Positions 38,211 through 47,364 are shown, counted from the first letter of the stretch. The stretch is 64,000 nt of DNA from Nitrosomonas sp. Is35 (GCF_033063295.1 NZ_JAWJZH010000001.1:2976001-3040000), one strand, 5' to 3'. Numbers and translations are program-made. The notes: generated by a model not told the origin, from the sequence alone.

Positions 38211-38441
38211 ATGCAGAAAGCAGATAAAGAGTTAGATGCGCGTGGCTTGAATTGCCCGCTGCCCATTCTACGCACCAAGCAATCGCTGGCTGGGATGGTC
38301 AGCGGGCAAATATTGAGAATCGTTGCAACAGATCCGGGTTCCGTGATCGATTTTCAGGTTTTTGCCGAACAAACCGGAAATGAATTGTTATCGTTGTCTG
38401 AGGTAGACCAGGAGTTCATTTTTTTGCTGCAAAAGCGATAA
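38211..38441 (+). CDS. TusA-family sulfurtransferase-like protein
   Basis: A 76-residue protein with the SirA/TusA fold signature: LDARGLNCPLPILRTKQSL, whose Cys in CPxP carries persulfide sulfur, followed by LRIVATDPGSVIDF. TusA proteins relay sulfur for tRNA thiolation or other thiol chemistry. Betaproteobacteria have several paralogues, so the exact path is unknown. It is divergent from rpsU (217 bp apart, with the rpsU promoter in the gap) and followed by the convergent pmbA gene. The start has a weak ribosome-binding site. Confidence 0.9.
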   Translation: MQKADKELDARGLNCPLPILRTKQSLAGMVSGQILRIVATDPGSVIDFQVFAEQTGNELLSLSEVDQEFIFLLQKR

Positions 38442-38536
38442 GCGGGGAAATCCGGTTAAACTTCCGATCAACGGGCCGCACCCGTCAATTTATCTATCGC
38501 TCGCTCAATACACCGCAATACCTTCATGCAGCGTTT

Positions 38537-39895
38537 TCAACCTCCGGCTACCGTCATGCGGTTGATCAATACCGAGCCGCACTGTTTCGATCCGCGCACT
38601 ATGACATCATTACCAATGGCTGCGATGTTCCGGAACATATCTTTCAAATTGCCGGCGATGGTAATTTCTTCGACCGGATAACTGATGGCACCGTTTTCGA
38701 CCCAGAACCCGGAAGCGCCGCGTGAATAATCTCCGGTAACTGCATTGATGCCGTGCCCGAGCAGTTCGGTGACTAACAAGCCGTTGCCCATCTGCTTTAG
38801 CATCGCGTCAAAGCCCATTGCCGTGCCGTTCTGCATGATCAGATTATGCGTGCCACCAGCGTTTCCGGTGGTGCGCATACCAAGTTTGCGCGCGGAGTAA
38901 CTGCCCAGGAAATAACCCTGCACAGTGCCGTTTTCCACGATGTTACGATCGACGGTCGCGACGCCATCGTCGTCGAACGGACCGCTCGCCAGGCCTTTGT
39001 GCAGATGAGGGCGCTCCAGAATCTGGATATCCGGCGCGAAAACCTGCTGGCCGATGCTATCCAGCAGAAAGGAAGATTTTCGGTATAGATTGCTGCCGCT
39101 CACCGCCGAAGCGAAATGCCCGATTAAGCCGGAAGCAATCGGCGCTTCAAACAATACCGGTACTTCGCAGGTGTCGATCTTTCTCGCACCTAAACGCGCT
39201 GCGCTGCGCTTGCCCGTTTTTTCACCGATGCTTTGCACCGTCTCCAGATCGGCGGCGTCACGCGCCACACTGTACCAGTAATCACGTTGTTTGCTGTCGC
39301 CTTGCTCTGCGATCATGGCGCAACTGATGCTGTGGCGCGATAGCGGATAACCGCCCATGAATCCCAGACTGTTGGCATAGATAAATTGCGATTCACTGAC
39401 GGAAATGGTCGCACCTTCGGAATTAGTAATGCGCTTGTCCGCAGCGTACGCGGCTTGTTCGCAGCTTCTCGCCAGTTCGATGGCTTCTTCAACGCTGATT
39501 TGCCACGGGTAATACAAATTTAAACTTGGGTAGTTTTTAGCCAGCAATTCCGCTTCCGCCAATCCGGCACAATCGTCGTCCGCGGTGTAACGCGCGATCG
39601 ATAACGCGGCGGCAACCGTGTCGCTGATCGCCTGCGAGGAAAAATCAGAGGTGCTGGCGTGGCCGCGCTTCTGTCCGATATAAACCGTCACGGACAAGCC
39701 TTTATCACGATTGTATTCAATCGTTTCCACGGCATCCTGACGCACCGTGACGGTTTGTCCAAAACCATCGGAAACATTCGTCTCGCAAGCGCTGGCGCCG
39801 CCTTTTTGAGCATGTTGCAAAATATCGCGGGCGATTTGTTGCAGTGTGCTGATAGGATAGGAAAATCGGGTATCGGAAACGGGTAAATTATTCAT
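38537..39895 (-). CDS. pmbA: Metalloprotease-family protein PmbA/TldE
   Basis: A 452-residue subunit of the TldD/TldE (PmbA) protease pair, which processes modified peptides such as microcin B17 and unfolded antitoxins. It matches PmbA through VTVYIGQKRGHASTSDFS, the ATISVSESQFIYANSLGF segment, PVLFEAPIASGLIGHF, and the C-terminal GDYSRGASGFWVENGAISYPVEE. The catalytic zinc site lies in the TldD partner, which is not in the window. I start at ATG 39895; the frame also has a TTG three codons earlier. It is divergent from darP, a conserved pairing. Confidence 0.96.
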   Translation of the reverse strand: MNNLPVSDTRFSYPISTLQQIARDILQHAQKGGASACETNVSDGFGQTVTVRQDAVETIEYNRDKGLSVTVYIGQKRGHASTSDFSSQAISDTVAAALSIARYTADDDCAGLAEAELLAKNYPSLNLYYPWQISVEEAIELARSCEQAAYAADKRITNSEGATISVSESQFIYANSLGFMGGYPLSRHSISCAMIAEQGDSKQRDYWYSVARDAADLETVQSIGEKTGKRSAARLGARKIDTCEVPVLFEAPIASGLIGHFASAVSGSNLYRKSSFLLDSIGQQVFAPDIQILERPHLHKGLASGPFDDDGVATVDRNIVENGTVQGYFLGSYSARKLGMRTTGNAGGTHNLIMQNGTAMGFDAMLKQMGNGLLVTELLGHGINAVTGDYSRGASGFWVENGAISYPVEEITIAGNLKDMFRNIAAIGNDVIVRGSKQCGSVLINRMTVAGG

Positions 39896-39943
39896 GTCGT
39901 ACAATAAAGATGAAAATATAAGCGGATTTCAAACGAGGAGGCT

Positions 39944-40492
39944 ATGATAACAGCTTATTCACACCGCATTACACAGGTTACCGTGCAAAAAGAACCGGAA
40001 TACGACGACAACGAAGAAAGCGCGCCGAGTAAAACGAAGCGCAAAAAAGACATGCATGCCTTGCAGGAAATCGGTGAGCAACTGGTGGAACTGGATCCGA
40101 AAAAACTGACAGAGTTTGATTTGCCGGAAACTTTAATCGACGCCATCAGCCAGGCCCGGCCCATGCAAAAACATGGCGCACGGCGGCGTCAGATGCAATA
40201 CATTGGACGCCTGATGCGCGAAATCGATGCGCTGCCGGTTAAGGAAAAGCTCGATTCCTGGCAGCAAACATCCACACACCAAACCGCCCGCCTGCACCAG
40301 CTTGAACGCTGGCGCGAACGGCTGCTGAACGATGACAACGCGCTTACCGAATTTGCACAGAAATATCCGCAAGCCGACTTGCAGCGCCTAAGACTGCTGA
40401 TCCGCAATGCGCAAAAAGAGAAGGCAGCAGAAAAACCACCCAAGAGTTTCCGGCTGCTGTTTCAGGAATTGCAAGGGATTGTCGAGGTTTGA
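39944..40492 (+). CDS. darP: Ribosome-associated protein DarP (YjgA)
   Basis: A 182-residue DUF615 protein that binds late 50S ribosomal precursors. Family features are LQEIGEQLVELDPKKL, LIDAISQARPM, GARRRQMQYIGRLMREID and the C-terminal SFRLLFQEL. The start has a very strong GAGGAGG, only 2-3 bases from the ATG. It is divergently paired with pmbA (48 bp), as in most proteobacteria. It is the last clearly conserved housekeeping gene before the accessory region. Confidence 0.95.
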   Translation: MITAYSHRITQVTVQKEPEYDDNEESAPSKTKRKKDMHALQEIGEQLVELDPKKLTEFDLPETLIDAISQARPMQKHGARRRQMQYIGRLMREIDALPVKEKLDSWQQTSTHQTARLHQLERWRERLLNDDNALTEFAQKYPQADLQRLRLLIRNAQKEKAAEKPPKSFRLLFQELQGIVEV

Positions 40493-40602
40493 TTGTTGTG
40501 TAATTGGAGGGGGGTGTCCTAGACTCTGTTGTCTCTTCGCCCTCTCCATGACAATCTTTCACTTCAATATCAATATTCTGAAGTCAAATCAGCTTCGTAA
40601 GT

Positions 40603-41397
40603 TCAATTTGAACTAATGCGCCGATATTCAAGTCGGCCTTCCTGAATGATTTTCTTGCCGAGCATACAAAGTGATTTAGCACCAAACCACTTTTTTATTG
40701 CAGTGGCGTAGCCTTCTACAGTACGTTTGCGTGAATCCAAGCGGGTTTTACTGCGTTTCTCTAGTTTCTCGCCATCACTTTTTGAGAAAGTACATTTCTG
40801 CATGATGTATCTATCAAATGTACCAAATTCTTCTAGCACATGATCAACGCCAAATCTGCTGACCTTTTTATTATATTCCTCAATTAGAAGATCATAAGCG
40901 ATTTGCTTGTATCCCATGCCTTGCGATAGCAACCCAATAACCTTCATTTTCATGGGAGACAATCCCTTCCTTTTCTGGATCTTACTCTCCAAATCAAAAG
41001 GCCATGCCGCTTCACCTCGCATGACTTTATCAATCACCGCCTTTATTTCATCGTCTGCACTCTGCTTAGATAGATAACCATGAGCCCCAACCTTCATAGC
41101 ACTAATGACATCGATTTCTCGCGTATGAACACTCCAGAAAATAATCTTTATTTTGGTATATTTCTTTAAAATCTCTTTTGTTAACTCGACTCCCCAAAGA
41201 CTGCTATCGGTTAATTGATAATCCATAATGATCAGATCAATAGACATTGACTCCAGGTGTTCGAGTGCTTGAAAACTATTCTCAGCTTCTGCAACAAACC
41301 GCAAACTTCCATACCTATGCAAACCACTTTTAATACTCTTCCTGATTAACCAATAATCTTCGACAAGTAGAATTTTAGTAATATTCTCTGATGACAT
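40603..41397 (-). CDS. Response regulator with split LuxR-type HTH
   Basis: A 264-residue regulator. The receiver domain (about 6-128) has the acidic pair VED, phospho-acceptor D59 (IIMDYQL), the switch Ser in FWSVH and Lys in YLSK. The output starts like a LuxR/NarL HTH (GLSPMKMKVIGLLSQGMGYKQIAYDLL, about 145-172). About 50 residues then intervene before the recognition-helix part (RKRTVEGYATAIKKWFGAKS, 223-242). I choose ATG 41397, since AAGGAG is 8 bases from it and only 2 from the ATG at 41403. It is the third gene of the kinase-regulator-regulator operon and a paralogue of the regulator upstream. The targets are unknown. Confidence 0.85.
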   Translation of the reverse strand: MSSENITKILLVEDYWLIRKSIKSGLHRYGSLRFVAEAENSFQALEHLESMSIDLIIMDYQLTDSSLWGVELTKEILKKYTKIKIIFWSVHTREIDVISAMKVGAHGYLSKQSADDEIKAVIDKVMRGEAAWPFDLESKIQKRKGLSPMKMKVIGLLSQGMGYKQIAYDLLIEEYNKKVSRFGVDHVLEEFGTFDRYIMQKCTFSKSDGEKLEKRSKTRLDSRKRTVEGYATAIKKWFGAKSLCMLGKKIIQEGRLEYRRISSN

Positions 41398-41532
41398 GAT
41401 CATTTCTCCTTACACTGATGGTTTTATGCTGGATCGCAGGTTACCCATTCCTTGTATCATTATGTTTCAGATTTTTGCTATCAGAAGAATACTGGAAAGT
41501 TTCCTACACCATAATGCGTAGAAATACGCATA

Positions 41533-42417
41533 TCATTTTTCAACCTGGAATTTGTTTTTAATACTATGAACATTTTTTATATTGATGCCCAATAATTCAG
41601 CAATTTCCGCATCTTCTTTTTCCTCATGTACCAGCATTAATACTTTTATTTCGATTTCCGTAGTAGTTCGCCTGATTTCCAGCTTGCCATACTCATTAAG
41701 CGCTTGCCTGAATAAGTCACTCCGATTCCGGATACTCAATTTTTCTCTGATATTATCGAAATGCCTTTCCACAGTCCGTGTACGAGATTTTAATTTTTCC
41801 TCATCGATGAAATCTCGTAGATCTCCGTAGCTTGTCATTACATACTCATTCCCGAAATCTTCGACCATTTTCCGGTACTCTATTTCCAATAAGCTATAAG
41901 CAATCTGAGCATTTTGTTTTCCTTCTGCTAAAAGCTCCATAATCTTGATTTCCATAGGCGTTAATCTTTTGTTTATTGCATGAACACCCAGCACCTTAGG
42001 TTCATCAGCTTCCCATACCTGCTCACCACGCATTATTTTATCGATAGCATCAATAACATCTTGATCTGATTTATCTTTAGATACATAGCCGTTGGCACCG
42101 GCTTCTTTTGCCCGCTCAAGATCGACCTCTCTAATATGGGCACTCCAAAACAATATCTTTGTTTCCGGGAACCGCTTATGAATATCCCTGGTAAGCTCAA
42201 CTCCCCAAAGATCATGATCATTCAACGCATAATCCATAATAACCAAATCAATCTTATAGGCTCTCAAATGTGCCAATGCTTGCTGTCCACTATCCGCTGT
42301 AGCAATGCACCGGAGTTTCCGGTTTCTGGCTAGTCCTTGAAGAAGGCTATCTCTCAAGCGCCAATCATCTTCAACCAGTAAAAAATTGATAGCGTTTATC
42401 GATGCTTCAATAGACAT
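41533..42417 (-). CDS. Response regulator with split HTH and an extra C-terminal HTH
   Basis: A 294-residue paralogue of the downstream regulator; the receivers share VED, DYxLxDxxLWGVELT and FWS. Phospho-acceptor D62 and Lys in YVSK are intact. The LuxR-like HTH is again split: RLTPMEIKIMELLAEGKQNAQIAY (151-174), about 33 inserted residues, then RTRTVERHFDNIREKLSIRNRSDL (212-235). Unlike its paralogue it adds a second HTH-like unit, TEIEIKVLMLVHEEKEDAE followed by IAELLGINIKNVHSI (about 252-286). ATG 42417 is chosen because GGAG lies 9 bases upstream. It overlaps the kinase gene by 22 bp. Confidence 0.85.
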   Translation of the reverse strand: MSIEASINAINFLLVEDDWRLRDSLLQGLARNRKLRCIATADSGQQALAHLRAYKIDLVIMDYALNDHDLWGVELTRDIHKRFPETKILFWSAHIREVDLERAKEAGANGYVSKDKSDQDVIDAIDKIMRGEQVWEADEPKVLGVHAINKRLTPMEIKIMELLAEGKQNAQIAYSLLEIEYRKMVEDFGNEYVMTSYGDLRDFIDEEKLKSRTRTVERHFDNIREKLSIRNRSDLFRQALNEYGKLEIRRTTTEIEIKVLMLVHEEKEDAEIAELLGINIKNVHSIKNKFQVEK

Positions 42418-43757
42418 AGCATATAGCTCCATAAATTATGATTTTGCGGTAATGTGACTTTAACAGTGGTGCCGCAGTCGGATGATTCAATCGTCAATTC
42501 TCCACCGATCCTTCGGATACGAGCCTCCATACTACCAAGGCCCAATCCCATTCTGACGGATTTAACATGATTCACATCAAATCCAACACCATTATCTTGA
42601 ATAGTCAGAGCAATATTGCATTCATCGGCTTGCAGTTGGAGATCCACTCGTGTTGCAGCAGCATGCCTAATATTATTCAAGGCTTCATTGACTACTTTCA
42701 GTATTGCTGCTTTTTTTTCTTTTGATAAATTCTTTGAATAAGCTTCGGCTTTCTGTGTTTTGGATAAAGTAACCCGAACTTGCTCCCTCATCTCAAAATT
42801 TCTCTTTAGCTCGCCTAAGCCATCTATCAATATGAGATTGTTCGGATCTTTACCCGCAATAATGATTCGAATCCAATCCAGTGCATGTTGCGCCGGATCC
42901 CGTATCTTTTCGAGAAACTCTCTAGAATTGGAAAGTATCACTTCCCCAGGCTGGTGCAATTGGTTATTTAACTCGCGAATAATATACGCTAAATCTTGTT
43001 TTACTTGATCATGTAAATCCGCACCAATCCGCAGGCGTTCTAAAGTTTTACCAATATTTCTTTGCGATAAGCTCAGACCCATCATGCCAATGAATGCAAT
43101 TCCGGCTATCCAAATCATCGAGATATGAATGTAATTCAGTACCTCTGTATCTGTACCATCTAAGAAATTATCTACATCTTCAAGATAAATACCTGTTCCT
43201 AACACCCATTCCCAGTCTGTTAACTCAATCACAAAAGCGAGTTTTGATCTGTCGGCAATATCATCCGCCACAGAAGGTTTATGGAAAATATACTCGTCAA
43301 ATCCATCTCCCTCGCCTCTAGCAGCCTTTCTGGCAGTTGTTATCAAATCTCGTATGACATACTTCCCCTCCTTATCCTTATAGTCCCATTTATTCTGATT
43401 TACCCAGTCTTTCTTAATCGGGTGAACAATACTTTTACCAGAAAAATCATACACAAAGAAATAGCCATCTTCTTCACTATACTTCAAATTGGACAAAATT
43501 TTTTTAGCTTCTTTCTTGGCTTCCTCAATCGAAATCTCCAAATCCGGTTCTCGCAGGTGTTTAATGGCATTTTCTGCCAGTCTGATATGACCTTTAAGAT
43601 CATTCTTTTTGCTCTTGAGATAATCGGCTCTGATTTCAGCTCGTAATTGCTGAGGCAGTTTACTGGCTTGCTGGTAAATTACCCAGCCAATTGCACATAC
43701 TGTTAGAACAAGAACTAACGGGCCAGTCACCAATAAATTTCTATTTCCTGATTTCAT
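42396..43757 (-). CDS. Cache-domain sensor histidine kinase (NarX-like)
   Basis: A 453-residue inner-membrane kinase. TM1 is at about 9-29, then a periplasmic single Cache domain with the hallmark DGYFFVYDFSGKSIVHP (97-113) and TDWEWVLGTGIYLED (180-194), then TM2 at about 209-230. The HisKA_3-type dimerisation helix has phospho-acceptor H249 (ADLHDQVKQ). The HATPase domain has N-box VNEALNNIRHAA (356-367), G1 DNGVGFD and G2 GLGLGSMEARI. sCache_2 domains usually sense small organic acids or amines; the ligand is unknown. AGGGAG upstream supports the start. It leads the operon with the two split-HTH regulators. Confidence 0.9.
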   Translation of the reverse strand: MKSGNRNLLVTGPLVLVLTVCAIGWVIYQQASKLPQQLRAEIRADYLKSKKNDLKGHIRLAENAIKHLREPDLEISIEEAKKEAKKILSNLKYSEEDGYFFVYDFSGKSIVHPIKKDWVNQNKWDYKDKEGKYVIRDLITTARKAARGEGDGFDEYIFHKPSVADDIADRSKLAFVIELTDWEWVLGTGIYLEDVDNFLDGTDTEVLNYIHISMIWIAGIAFIGMMGLSLSQRNIGKTLERLRIGADLHDQVKQDLAYIIRELNNQLHQPGEVILSNSREFLEKIRDPAQHALDWIRIIIAGKDPNNLILIDGLGELKRNFEMREQVRVTLSKTQKAEAYSKNLSKEKKAAILKVVNEALNNIRHAAATRVDLQLQADECNIALTIQDNGVGFDVNHVKSVRMGLGLGSMEARIRRIGGELTIESSDCGTTVKVTLPQNHNLWSYMLCLLKHR

Positions 43758-43953
43758 AATAACTCCCTGCTCATTAATGAAGCTTTTAGTTCAATTTACA
43801 CTTCTTTTTTAGATTCCTGCTGAATATACGCATTATTACGTAACTCAATTTACCGTCACTCTGAAAATTCTCAGCATGCGTAAATGTACGTACTGACTTA
43901 GCCTTTTTAGTATTGCTACCATGAATTTTCAATCATCAAAAAGGGGAATAAAA

Positions 43954-44466
43954 ATGAATACGAAAATATACAAAGGATTAATAATTTCCATCGCTTTAAC
44001 CACACTTGCAAGTTGTGCAACGATAATGGGGAACAGTGCCCCTGAAACCCTGAATGTCCGCAGCACTCCCGATCAAGCGAGAGTCATCATCACTGATGAA
44101 TCCGGTACTAAAATTTTCGAGGGAAAAACACCGACATCTTTACCCTTAGAGAAAAAGAAAGGTTATTTTAGCGGCAAGAAATATGATGTTCGAATTCTGA
44201 AAGATGGATATGACGAGCAAATTGTTACCGTCGATACCAAAGTAGGCGGCTGGTATATTGGAAATATTCTGTTCGGCGGCCTGCTTGGTCTGTTGATAAT
44301 CGACCCAGCTACCGGAGCCATGTGGACACTGGATACTAATGAAGTCAACGTGACATTTAATGCATTAAAACAAGGTGCAACAATTAAGCCCAACAATGCA
44401 AATATTGTTCTTTTACAAGATGTTCCACCAACATTGCATGATAAAATGGTAAAAATATCACATTAG
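43954..44466 (+). CDS. PEGA-like lipoprotein
   Basis: A 170-residue predicted lipoprotein. ATG 43954 has GGGG and a lipoprotein signal peptide ending in the lipobox LASC (about residue 21); the upstream in-frame ATG at 43921 would bury the signal. The mature N-terminus resembles a PEGA domain: LNVRSTPDQARVIITDESGT, GKTPTSLPLEKKKG, and YDVRILKDGYDEQIV. A hydrophobic glycine-rich hairpin (GGWYIGNILFGGLLGLLI) follows, as in small envelope proteins with a PEGA fold. It probably binds cell-wall or surface polymers; this is inference. It is transcribed away from the kinase operon. Confidence 0.78.
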   Translation: MNTKIYKGLIISIALTTLASCATIMGNSAPETLNVRSTPDQARVIITDESGTKIFEGKTPTSLPLEKKKGYFSGKKYDVRILKDGYDEQIVTVDTKVGGWYIGNILFGGLLGLLIIDPATGAMWTLDTNEVNVTFNALKQGATIKPNNANIVLLQDVPPTLHDKMVKISH

Positions 44467-44553
44467 GAGGCTACGTTGTAAATCTGCATACAAAGAGCTC
44501 AAATATAGCACATAGAAAATTTGATATTTATATTCATTTTGAAGGGGAATCGC

Positions 44554-45303
44554 ATGGCAACAGGAAGAGAAGTTTTGGATTATTATGGAATAACAGTCGA
44601 GCAAGCAATGGACTTTATTATGGCCAACATTAATAACCCTGAGGCTATTTATTACGGCGCCTCAGAGTTAGGCATAACCACACAACACCTCAGCGATATC
44701 ACTGGCTATTCGGCAGATGCCATCAAGAATTATTTTGAATCCTCCGGATTAAGCGTTGAAGCACTTGATGAAGTTAAATTATTATTTAATTCCAATTTAG
44801 GTCATCTGGACTACCTGGTAAATTACAACACTCATACAGGATCATTATCAACCACTAGCTTAAGCGAGCAAGTTAAAGCATCTTTAGATGATCCAATTCA
44901 ATATGAAGCACTTTTTGAATCTATATATGGCTATGAAGAAGCTGATGGTTTGTATACACCAGATGAAACCGGCATTTCACACCTGGGTAAAATAAGTGCT
45001 GCTCCTGAGAGCTTAGAATCGATTTTTTTTGGAACCTTGATCAATATCATCAATTCATTGGATATCGGTGAGCTTCAACAGATTGCAAACTTTCCTCCAA
45101 TTACCGCAGATAACCTGAATGATTTTATCGTACTTGTGTCTGACTCTTTGAGTGATATGCCCGCAACACCATATCCCGATAATTTTCTACAAGAGAATGT
45201 CGTTAAAGATGCGGTTACTTTGATCGAAGATTATTGGAGTCCTGATTCTCAAGTGATAGGTATTCTTGATGACAGCCCCTTCTTAGGATTAGTGATAGCT
45301 TAA
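44554..45303 (+). CDS. Acidic hypothetical protein
   Basis: I do not recognise this 249-residue protein. Its start at ATG 44554 has AAGGGG 8 bases upstream. It is strongly acidic, lacks a Sec signal peptide and has no membrane segment. The N-terminal part has repeated short helix-like units of the type YGITVEQAMDFIMANINNP, LGITTQHLSDITGYSADAIK and SGLSVEALDEVKLLF (about residues 8-85). These recall short helical units I associate with secreted, acidic proteins in this bacterial group. With the T1SS-type metalloprotease nearby, a C-terminal unprocessed secretion signal is possible but unproven. Confidence 0.6.
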   Translation: MATGREVLDYYGITVEQAMDFIMANINNPEAIYYGASELGITTQHLSDITGYSADAIKNYFESSGLSVEALDEVKLLFNSNLGHLDYLVNYNTHTGSLSTTSLSEQVKASLDDPIQYEALFESIYGYEEADGLYTPDETGISHLGKISAAPESLESIFFGTLINIINSLDIGELQQIANFPPITADNLNDFIVLVSDSLSDMPATPYPDNFLQENVVKDAVTLIEDYWSPDSQVIGILDDSPFLGLVIA

Positions 45304-45483
45304 TATGTAAGAACTTCTTAATAGGCCGTTGGGAAACTTTTGAGGCAACCGAGGCAAAGAAAAAAACAGGTGAAAAAGTGCAGTTTATGCTTAATAAATG
45401 AGCATTTTGAGTCTGTTTTTAACACTGAAGCGGCAACCGCAGATAGTTTCTCAATGGCCTGACGTGTAGCAATTCTCACCGCT

Positions 45484-46941
45484 ATGACACATAAACTACC
45501 TACCCATATCCTCAGCCTGACTCTTATGGCGGCATGCTCGTGCCCCGTCTTTTCTGCCACGGGTATCGCGCGTTCTGGGATGGAGTCGTTCGATGCTGCA
45601 ATACCCGCACTCATGTCGAGATGGAATATTCCAGGAGCTGCCGTCGCAGTGATGAAAGAGGGACGTCTTATTTTTGCGCGCGGCTATGGCTATGCGGATA
45701 CATCGAAAAGCGAACTTGTAATGCCTGACTCACTTTTCCGTATCGCCAGTATCTCCAAACCGATCACTGCAACCTGCGTTATGAGACTTGTTGAACAGGG
45801 GAGGATTTCTCTAGACACAAAAGTGTTTCCCCTTCTTGACTTGGGATTTCCATTGGATAGTAGGGTGAATCAGATCACAGTTCGTAATTTACTCGAGCAT
45901 ACTGCTGGCTGGGATCGTGACATTAGTGGCGACCCGATCGACAATATGGTTTCGATTGCGCGGTCAATGGGAGTATCTTCTCCGCCCGATCCAACAACTT
46001 TCGTTCGTTATATGTTGAATCAATCGTTGGACTTCAATCCGGGTTCACGATATGCATATTCCAATGCTGGCTACATTGTGCTAGGGCGTGTCATCGAGAA
46101 AATATCCGGACAGTCCTACGAAAGCTACGCAAGATCTTTACTATCCGAGCTTGGAATCACGGAATTAAGAATAGGCCACGGTTTACCTGCGGAACGATTC
46201 TTAAAAGAGGTGCAATATTATACCGACCCATCTTTGCCCCCTGTAACTTCGATTTATGATCGTGCACCAGGCACTGCAACGTGGTCGAATGGAGGAATCT
46301 CAATCGAATCGATTGATGCAGCAGGTGGTTGGGTTGGCTCGGCTGTAGATCTCGTTGTATTTGCTTCATCATTTGTACCATCGGCTAGTCACTCCTTACT
46401 GGCGCAAGCAACAATTTCTGAAATGATTGCCAGGCCATCCTATGCTGCCACAGAAAGTACTACTTGGTATTCAAAAGGATGGAGTTATAACGGTGGCAAC
46501 ATCTTTCACGATGGCACCTTGCCGGGACAAGGATCATTGCTTGTTCGCACCTCAGATGGATATGTTTGGGCAATACTTATCAATACTCGTCCAGCGCCTT
46601 TACCCGATGACTATTTCGCAGATATTGACCGTTCACTTTGGTCTGCCATAGAAGGTGTTACCGATTGGCCTGCCAATTCAATTCCTTTCCCTGTTTCCAG
46701 CACCCAATCGGACTGCATATTTCGATATGCCGAGGAAAACTACTCTCATTATTTTACTTCAACATCAGTTTTCTCGAACTACACATCCGGTTACTACTAT
46801 CGATACTATCCTGATACCAAGAACTATCTTGCAACATCATCAGCGGATCAACATATCTGGGTTTATGGTCCTAGTTTTGCAAATGAGCTTACCGATGTTG
46901 GTTCGGCTTCAAACTTCTTTTCCATAGCTGAATGTCACTGA
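45484..46941 (+). CDS. Beta-lactamase-fold serine hydrolase with C-terminal extension
   Basis: A 485-residue exported protein with a signal peptide ending near FSATG. The catalytic domain (about 30-390) is of the class C/esterase family: SISK (S89, K92), YSN (Y192-N194) and an HDG in place of the KTG triad. Such proteins may be esterases, D-aminopeptidases or PBP-like; penicillin hydrolysis cannot be claimed. The C-terminal extension of about 75 residues (CIFRYAEENYSHYF ... YYYRYYPDTKNYL ... ECH) is bracketed by two cysteines. It resembles an unnamed module found at the C-termini of various secreted betaproteobacterial proteins. The ATG at 45484 lacks a clear ribosome-binding site. Confidence 0.85.
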   Translation: MTHKLPTHILSLTLMAACSCPVFSATGIARSGMESFDAAIPALMSRWNIPGAAVAVMKEGRLIFARGYGYADTSKSELVMPDSLFRIASISKPITATCVMRLVEQGRISLDTKVFPLLDLGFPLDSRVNQITVRNLLEHTAGWDRDISGDPIDNMVSIARSMGVSSPPDPTTFVRYMLNQSLDFNPGSRYAYSNAGYIVLGRVIEKISGQSYESYARSLLSELGITELRIGHGLPAERFLKEVQYYTDPSLPPVTSIYDRAPGTATWSNGGISIESIDAAGGWVGSAVDLVVFASSFVPSASHSLLAQATISEMIARPSYAATESTTWYSKGWSYNGGNIFHDGTLPGQGSLLVRTSDGYVWAILINTRPAPLPDDYFADIDRSLWSAIEGVTDWPANSIPFPVSSTQSDCIFRYAEENYSHYFTSTSVFSNYTSGYYYRYYPDTKNYLATSSADQHIWVYGPSFANELTDVGSASNFFSIAECH

Positions 46942-47004
46942 AGAGGCGAATCCTCGAGAATCTACGACAGCAGATTATGGTCACTCAAAACTAAGAGTAG
47001 GCTT

Positions 47005-47142
47005 TTAAAGGGTAAACACGATGGTATCCGCTATGATTTGATTTAAATTTATACCAACTAACTCAATCGATGCATTTACGCCAAATTCAATGGCAACACC
47101 ATCACTATCCTGATTAATATTTGCAATAACCAACCCAATCAT
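47005..47142 (-). pseudogene. C-terminal remnant of an RTX/serralysin-like exoprotein
   Basis: On the minus strand the last 45 codons before TAA 47005-47007 read as the tail of a secreted calcium-binding protein: DGVAIEFGVNASIELVGI then NLNQIIADTIVF. The end of the neighbouring metalloprotease (FVEFGNGMEIGLNGIQVSEI, then TADMVLF) aligns with it. No N-terminal part is seen in frame, and an IS481-type remnant lies immediately upstream. It is therefore a decayed or truncated gene copy rather than a functional one. Confidence 0.6.
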
Positions 47143-47191
47143 GCAGATTGCTGACCCCAATTTTTGATGAATCGAAGGACAAGTGGCCTTG

Positions 47192-47362
47192 TCACGCGGG
47201 ACAATCCTGTAGCCTGGCTCGTTTCAGTACGTCATAAATCGTTGGACGGCTGACGTGGAAGCGTTCCGCCAAATGCGCTACCTTCCAGAACCGGGTTTGA
47301 TATAGCCGCCAGATTTCCTGACGATCCAATAATGTTAAGCGAGTACGTTCGTGTATGTTCAT
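47192..47362 (-). pseudogene. IS481-type transposase fragment, 56 codons
   Basis: The frame from ATG 47362 to TGA 47192-47194 begins MNIHERTRLTLLDRQEIW and contains the helix-turn-helix VAHLAERFHVSRPTIYDVLK. This is the N-terminal DNA-binding part of IS481-family transposases. The DDE catalytic domain is absent, as the frame stops after RARLQDCPA, so the insertion sequence is a remnant. AGGAG upstream lies within an inverted repeat. Confidence 0.75.
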
Positions 47363-47364
47363 CT

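Noticed and set aside
45484..46941. True class C beta-lactamase
   Set aside because: The SxxK and YxN motifs are shared with esterases and peptidases, the KTG motif is HDG, and the C-terminal extension is atypical, so resistance cannot be inferred.
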